Below are positions 59,139 to 64,000 of a DNA stretch of 64,000 nt, one piece after another (within the stretch, counting starts at the first letter, position 1; each line of letters starts with the position of its first letter). The notes below the pieces were generated by a model. That model was not told the DNA's origin, did no database searches, and saw only the letters and a list, made by a program, of their open reading frames with translations. This DNA comes from Apoderus coryli. Lineage: Eukaryota; Arthropoda; Insecta; Coleoptera; Attelabidae. Location: contig OU452204.1 in NCBI GenBank assembly GCA_911728435.2, positions 10,354,001 to 10,418,000 on the forward strand, given 5' to 3'. Made by a program: the position numbers and the translations under genes.

Positions 59139-62100
59139 ATGGCTACTGCTGGAACTATAAATAAATTAAAGCAAACTAAAGCTTTGCGTCAACTTGAGAT
59201 TGACCATGTGAATGAGCTTGCTGACGTTGCTCAATCAGCTATTACGGATGTTAGTGTACATACTCGTTTCCGTATGCGATATGAGTTAATCGGCGATATT
59301 TACGCTAAATTTGATGCTGCCCATACCAGTATTGTTTCCATAATTTCTACGTTCGAGAACCCTGAATTTGATACTGAAAGGAATATTCGTAGTAATTTCC
59401 TGGAAACGTATTTCTCAATTAAAACTATTTTCGCTAATTTATTTTCTCAAATCCGACATCAAAATGATAATGAGATTTTAAGTAATCATTCGAATTCTTC
59501 GAATGACGAAAATCAACCTCGTCACATTCGTCTACCAAAACTTGCTTTACATACGTTTGATGGTACCTATAAAAATTGGCCTACATTTATTGATATTTTC
59601 AACAGTGTTGTTCATGATAACAAAACTCTTCCTAAGATCGATAAGTTTCAGTATCTCGTTAGTTCATTAACCCCTCAAGCTTTGCAAACTATAAAAAGAT
59701 ATCCTCTCAAAGCTCAATATTACGATGATGCTTATGCAGCTCTTCTAAAGAAGTATGAAAATCCTCGTTTTCTCGCTAAAACTTGTTGGCAAGAAATTGT
59801 TAATGCTCCCAAGTTGTCTCAGGCTTCAGCGTCCGGTCTTCAACAATTAATTGATACTTTCGAAGATAATCTGCTAGCTCTTCATAAAATCGGTTTGCCT
59901 ACCGATCAATGGGATTTTGTTCTATATTACATGATGATTAATAAATTAGATAATCAAACTGTCAAGGATTATGAACTTCGTGAACCCTCTAAAGAAATTC
60001 CCTCGTATAATCACCTTCAATCTTTCTTATTAAGTATTTGTATTGGCCTCGAATCTGTTGATATGACTTTTACTAACGATAATAGTTCCTCTCGTAAATT
60101 GAATTTTTCGCCTCACCCTCGTTCCAAACGTAATTCGTTCGTCGTTCAATCAAATGTTTCAAATGAAACTAGCACTTCTTCATCTTCATGTAATTATTGT
60201 AATTCATCCCACACAATTTACAAATGTCCCTCGTTTTTGAGTAAATCAGCTCATGAACGTTTTCGTATTACCAAAGATAAAAATTGGTGTACAAATTGTT
60301 TACATTCCGGTCATCGGTATAATTCGTGTCAATCTAAATCGAAATGCCGTACCTGTTCCGGTAATCACCATTCCCTTCTTCATTTTACTAAAAATACTAA
60401 TAATGATCAACAGACTTCTCATGTTGAGAGAGGTTCGTTTGGTTCTAATCCATTGCCTTCCGCGTCGGGTAGCGGTTCAATTCCCGTGAATTCATTGACT
60501 AGTCAAGTTGCTTTAAAGTCCACTATTATGCTTGCAACTGCGCAAGTTGAAATTTTAGATGGTTTCGGTCGTTTTCAGAAAGTTAGAGCCCTCATTGACT
60601 GCGGTTCGCAAGCAAATATCATTACTAAAAAATGTGTTCAAAGATTGGCTTTACCAAGCTCGAGAATTTCTGCGCTTGTAAATGGTTTAGGTGATAATTC
60701 ATCTATTGTTTCTAAAAATGTTACGTGCAATATTCGTCCTGTCGCTCAAGCAAATCCAACATATACTCTTGACGCTATTGTTATGAATAAAATATGTTCC
60801 AACGTACCTAATCAACCAATTTCCTGTGCAAAATGGAATCACATTTCTAACCTAAATCTCGCTGATCCAGACTTTCATTCGCCTAACCCGATAGACTTGT
60901 TATTAGGGGCAGAATTGTTTCCTTTAATTATTAAAGAAGGTCGTCTATTTGGTGGCAATTATGAGCCAGTAGCTCTAAATACTAGTTTTGGCTGGATTTT
61001 ACTTGGTTCAATTCCCAATACTTCGACATCTACTATAAATTCATTTCATGTGACCACCGAACCTTCGATTGACAGAACTCTTAAACGCTTCTGGGAAATC
61101 GAAGAACTTCCTACTCAACATTTCCAATCGCCTGAAGATGTCCTCTGTGAAAACCTCTTCTCAACTACCTATCGTCGTAATGAGACAGGTCGATATGTAG
61201 TTTCTCTTCCATTTAAAAATTCCACTATTCTAAATTTCGGAGACACCTACTCTCTTGCTCTTCGTCGATTTCATTCGCTCGAGCGTCGATTGCAAAATAA
61301 TCCCGTTTTGCGTGATCAGTACTGTGAATTTATGCGGGATTATCTCGATAGCGGTCATATGACCCTAACTTCAGATTCGGTTTCGGATAACTCATATTAT
61401 ATTCCTCACCATTGTATCATTAAGCCGGATAGCACCACCACAAAATTAAGGGTTGTGTTTGATGCGTCGGCTAAGGCTCCCCACCACATCTCTCTCAATG
61501 ACAGTCTACTGACAGGACCTAAACTTCAAAAAGATATCTTTTCGATTTTGCTCAAATTTCGGTTTCATAAATACGTTTTCACTGCCGATATACGTCAGAT
61601 GTATCGTCAGATTTTGGTTGCATCTTCAGATAAAAATTATCAACGCATTTTATGGCGATTCGAGGATTCTGAACCTGTTAGCGCCTATCAGTTGAATACT
61701 GTCACTTATGGTGTCGCTTCTGCACCGTTTTTAGCTCTTCGTACTCTCCAGCAATTAGCTCAGGATGAAGCTGGCAACTTTCCGACTGCTTCAAAAATAT
61801 TGTTATCTGATTTCTACGTCGATGATCTTGTAACAGGATGTAATGACCTAGAAACAGCAATTTCACTTCAACAAGAAATAATTTCTCTATTGAATAATGG
61901 TGGTTTCGAACTGCGAAAATGGGCCAGTAACGATCCCACGTTGCTCCAAAATATTCCTCTTGATATTCAACATCAAACCTCTCTATATTTCGATAATAAT
62001 GACTCTGTAATCAAAATTCTCGGTCTCAAATGGCTACCTTCATCAGACAGTTTTTCTTATTCAGTTGATCCTATTGATCGTCCCTGTACAAAACGGACGA

Positions 62101-64000
62101 TTCTTTCGGAGATCTCCCGTATTTTTGATCCCTTAGGATTCTTATCTCCGTTCACTTTTCTAGGGAAGCATTTAATTCAACATCTTTGGACCCTTGGTTT
62201 AAATTGGGATGATCAGTTGCCTTCGAATATTATTGACCGATGGCAAAAATGTAAACATGAGCTTACTATGTTAACAAAACTTCAAATTCCGCGGTGTCTT
62301 TTTACAAAAATTATTTCTTCTTGCGAAATTCACGGATTTAGCGACAGCAGTGAGAAAGGCTATGGCGCAGTGATTTATTTCCGATATATTTATTCCGATT
62401 TTTCATTTAATACCAATCTAGTCTGTGCCAAATCTAAAATTGCTCCTTTAAAGAGATTATCGATCCCCCGACTTGAGTTGTGCGCTGCCAGTCTATTATC
62501 AAAACTAATCACTTCTGTCATAGAAACTTACCAAGATATTCTCATATTTAACTCCATTTACGCATGGACTGATTCCACAGTTGTTCTTACTTGGATTAAG
62601 TCATCTCCACATCGATGGAAAAGCTTCGTTTCTAATCGGGTGTCGCAAATTCAGGAATCGGTTTCACCAGAATGTTGGCACCATGTTCGTTCAAAAGACA
62701 ATCCTGCAGATTGTGCCTCTCGTGGTTTAACTCCTAATGAGTTAGTAGACCATTCAATATGGTGGACAGGACCGTCATGGTTATGTTCTGATATAGTCAG
62801 CTCTAACTCGGATCCTCTAATAGTTACTGATCAATCTGAATTAGATAATATTTCTCAAGAGGAACGGACAGTTGTACTATCTACCTTTATCTCTGAAAAT
62901 ATACTCGAAGAAATTCTTTCTAAATTTTCCTCGCTCTGTAAAATTCGCAATATTATCGCGTATATCCTTCGTTTCTATAATAATGTGAAGTACCCTCGTA
63001 ATAAATGTATGAATGCATTTTCTAAGATTGAATTACACTCTGCTTTGTTAACTCTCGTTAAGATTATTCAGTCTTCTGTTTTCTGTGAAGAGATCAGTCT
63101 GTTAAAAAAGGGTCAACTCCCCTCAAAACCCCTTCGTAAATTAAATCTTTTTCTCGCAGAAGATGGTGTTCTCAGGGTGGGCGGTCGTCTCTCTCTTTCT
63201 GGACTATCTTATGAATCCAAGCACCCTGCTTTGCTTCCTCGAAAACATCGTCTAACTGAACTGATTATTCATTATTTTCATCGTATCTATTTGCACCCCG
63301 GAGCTCAGGCTTTGCAATATTTAATTTCGCAGCAATTCTGGATAATTTCGCCACGCAAGGCCATCCATGACGTAGTTTCTAAATGTCATACTTGTTTCAA
63401 AACCAAGCCTATTTCTTTGCAACCCCCTATGGGTAACCTCCCTGCCCCTCGTATAAATGCAGTTAAGCCTTTTCAATGTGTCGGAGTAGACTTCGGAGGT
63501 CCGTTTTATATTACTCTCAGTAAATCACGCGGTATAAAATCTCAGAAAGCATATATTTGTCTTTTTATATGTTTCGCTACTAAGGCAGTTCATATCGAGC
63601 TTGTATCGGATTTGTCTTCGGATGCATTTCTTGCGGCTCTGAAACGTTTCATTGCTCGGCGAGGTCGTTGCAACACAATTTTCAGTGATTGTGGAACGAA
63701 TTTCGTCGCCGCTTCAAAACAGCTATCTCTGTTTATGAGAGATGCTGTTGAAGAAGAGAATATTTCATGGTCGTTTAATCCACCTTCTTCACCACATTTC
63801 GGCGGCTTATGGGAGGCTGGGATTAAATCCGTCAAGTCTCATCTTCTGAGATTGATCGGAGAACAAATTCTTACCTTTGAGGAGTTGTATACCGTCTTGG
63901 TACAGATTGAGGCTCTGCTCAATTCGAGACCATTATGTCCGATTAGTAGTGATCCTAATGACCTTTCCGTACTAACACCCGGTCATTTTCTCACTCTCGC
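59139..64000 (+). CDS. BEL/Pao gag-pol polyprotein, uninterrupted, runs off the window
   Basis: The ATG at 59139 opens 1,620 codons without a stop to the edge. It makes the proteins for reverse transcription and integration of the element. Gag carries a DUF1759-like core (about 130-210: LPKLALHTFDGTYKNWPTF, YENPRFLAKTCW) and three Cys-His clusters (about 351-415: CNYCNSSH, WCTNCLHSGHRYNSC, CRTCSGNHH). The protease has ALIDCGSQAN (about 486; Asp with Cys-Gly-Ser). RT has IIKPDSTTTKLRVVFDASA (about 760) and the catalytic FYVDDL (about 892). RNase H-like motifs are HGFSDSSEKGYGAV (about 1067), IPRLELCAA and AWTDSTVVLTWI. The integrase zinc region spans about 1371-1420 (HYFHRIYLHPGA, KCHTCF); the DDE core is GVDFGGPF, SDCGTNF and the GGLWEAG glutamate (about 1450, 1517, 1557). 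All key residues are present. The frame is strongly T-rich at third positions. Confidence 0.93.
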   Translation, partial: MATAGTINKLKQTKALRQLEIDHVNELADVAQSAITDVSVHTRFRMRYELIGDIYAKFDAAHTSIVSIISTFENPEFDTERNIRSNFLETYFSIKTIFANLFSQIRHQNDNEILSNHSNSSNDENQPRHIRLPKLALHTFDGTYKNWPTFIDIFNSVVHDNKTLPKIDKFQYLVSSLTPQALQTIKRYPLKAQYYDDAYAALLKKYENPRFLAKTCWQEIVNAPKLSQASASGLQQLIDTFEDNLLALHKIGLPTDQWDFVLYYMMINKLDNQTVKDYELREPSKEIPSYNHLQSFLLSICIGLESVDMTFTNDNSSSRKLNFSPHPRSKRNSFVVQSNVSNETSTSSSSCNYCNSSHTIYKCPSFLSKSAHERFRITKDKNWCTNCLHSGHRYNSCQSKSKCRTCSGNHHSLLHFTKNTNNDQQTSHVERGSFGSNPLPSASGSGSIPVNSLTSQVALKSTIMLATAQVEILDGFGRFQKVRALIDCGSQANIITKKCVQRLALPSSRISALVNGLGDNSSIVSKNVTCNIRPVAQANPTYTLDAIVMNKICSNVPNQPISCAKWNHISNLNLADPDFHSPNPIDLLLGAELFPLIIKEGRLFGGNYEPVALNTSFGWILLGSIPNTSTSTINSFHVTTEPSIDRTLKRFWEIEELPTQHFQSPEDVLCENLFSTTYRRNETGRYVVSLPFKNSTILNFGDTYSLALRRFHSLERRLQNNPVLRDQYCEFMRDYLDSGHMTLTSDSVSDNSYYIPHHCIIKPDSTTTKLRVVFDASAKAPHHISLNDSLLTGPKLQKDIFSILLKFRFHKYVFTADIRQMYRQILVASSDKNYQRILWRFEDSEPVSAYQLNTVTYGVASAPFLALRTLQQLAQDEAGNFPTASKILLSDFYVDDLVTGCNDLETAISLQQEIISLLNNGGFELRKWASNDPTLLQNIPLDIQHQTSLYFDNNDSVIKILGLKWLPSSDSFSYSVDPIDRPCTKRTILSEISRIFDPLGFLSPFTFLGKHLIQHLWTLGLNWDDQLPSNIIDRWQKCKHELTMLTKLQIPRCLFTKIISSCEIHGFSDSSEKGYGAVIYFRYIYSDFSFNTNLVCAKSKIAPLKRLSIPRLELCAASLLSKLITSVIETYQDILIFNSIYAWTDSTVVLTWIKSSPHRWKSFVSNRVSQIQESVSPECWHHVRSKDNPADCASRGLTPNELVDHSIWWTGPSWLCSDIVSSNSDPLIVTDQSELDNISQEERTVVLSTFISENILEEILSKFSSLCKIRNIIAYILRFYNNVKYPRNKCMNAFSKIELHSALLTLVKIIQSSVFCEEISLLKKGQLPSKPLRKLNLFLAEDGVLRVGGRLSLSGLSYESKHPALLPRKHRLTELIIHYFHRIYLHPGAQALQYLISQQFWIISPRKAIHDVVSKCHTCFKTKPISLQPPMGNLPAPRINAVKPFQCVGVDFGGPFYITLSKSRGIKSQKAYICLFICFATKAVHIELVSDLSSDAFLAALKRFIARRGRCNTIFSDCGTNFVAASKQLSLFMRDAVEEENISWSFNPPSSPHFGGLWEAGIKSVKSHLLRLIGEQILTFEELYTVLVQIEALLNSRPLCPISSDPNDLSVLTPGHFLTL

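Larger units (their letters stand above)
58303..64000 (+). mobile_element. BEL/Pao LTR retrotransposon, 5' part
   Basis: 5' LTR, leader and a continuous gag-pol frame; the integrase end and 3' LTR lie beyond the window. Lack of any stop in over 4.8 kb suggests a young, possibly functional copy. Confidence 0.9.

Noticed and set aside
60253..60489. 78-codon ORF within the BEL/Pao region
   Set aside because: Out-of-frame shadow of the continuous gag-pol frame.
1..64000. CRISPR arrays, operons and rRNA genes
   Set aside because: No regularly spaced repeats with unique spacers, no polycistronic bacterial gene layout and no rRNA core sequence; the DNA is eukaryotic.

Overview
The window reads as AT-rich, transposon-dominated nuclear DNA of an insect. 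I cannot name the species; a beetle is a guess from the mix of decayed jockey/CR1-like LINEs, mariner-like DDE transposons, Penelope-like elements (PLEs), PIF/Harbinger and BEL/Pao remnants, plus one compact-exon host gene with GT-AG introns.

Only one host gene is solid. It is a complete nine-exon UTP6 homologue (U3 snoRNA-associated protein 6, UtpB/SSU processome) on the minus strand, 38063 to 29260. Its exons join in phase to a 575-codon protein. Intron 4 has grown to about 4.7 kb and holds a palindromic hammerhead element and an opposite-strand THAP-domain first exon. Introns 6 and 8 carry LINE and MITE debris. A short minus-strand stretch just upstream (38446..38327) may be the last exon of another gene.

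Left part (1-18.7 kb): a PLE remnant with inverted terminal repeats and a GIY-YIG domain; two palindromic elements with inverted pairs of hammerhead-like motifs; LINE pseudogenes and 3' tails; a pogo/Tigger-type transposase tail; a mariner-like fragment; and a decayed Cys-rich transposon ORF. Middle (18.7-29.2 kb): a TIR element with nested insertions, a 774-bp PIF/Harbinger deletion derivative, and a LINE whose endonuclease region is split by a mariner-like element with recognisable TIRs. UTP6 follows (29.2-38.1 kb). Right part (38-58 kb): a MITE, more LINE and mariner-like pseudogenes, a hammerhead-bearing PLE end and a roughly 140-bp diverged tandem repeat.

The right edge (about 58.3-64.0 kb) is the 5' part of a BEL/Pao LTR retrotransposon. 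Its gag-protease-RT-RNase H-integrase frame is uninterrupted from 59139 to the window edge, so it looks young, unlike nearly everything else. The most distinctive signal is the repeated inverted pairing of hammerhead-ribozyme-like motifs (1993-2484, 4058-4428, 33370-33630), all with an extra T between the CTGATGA core and stem II.
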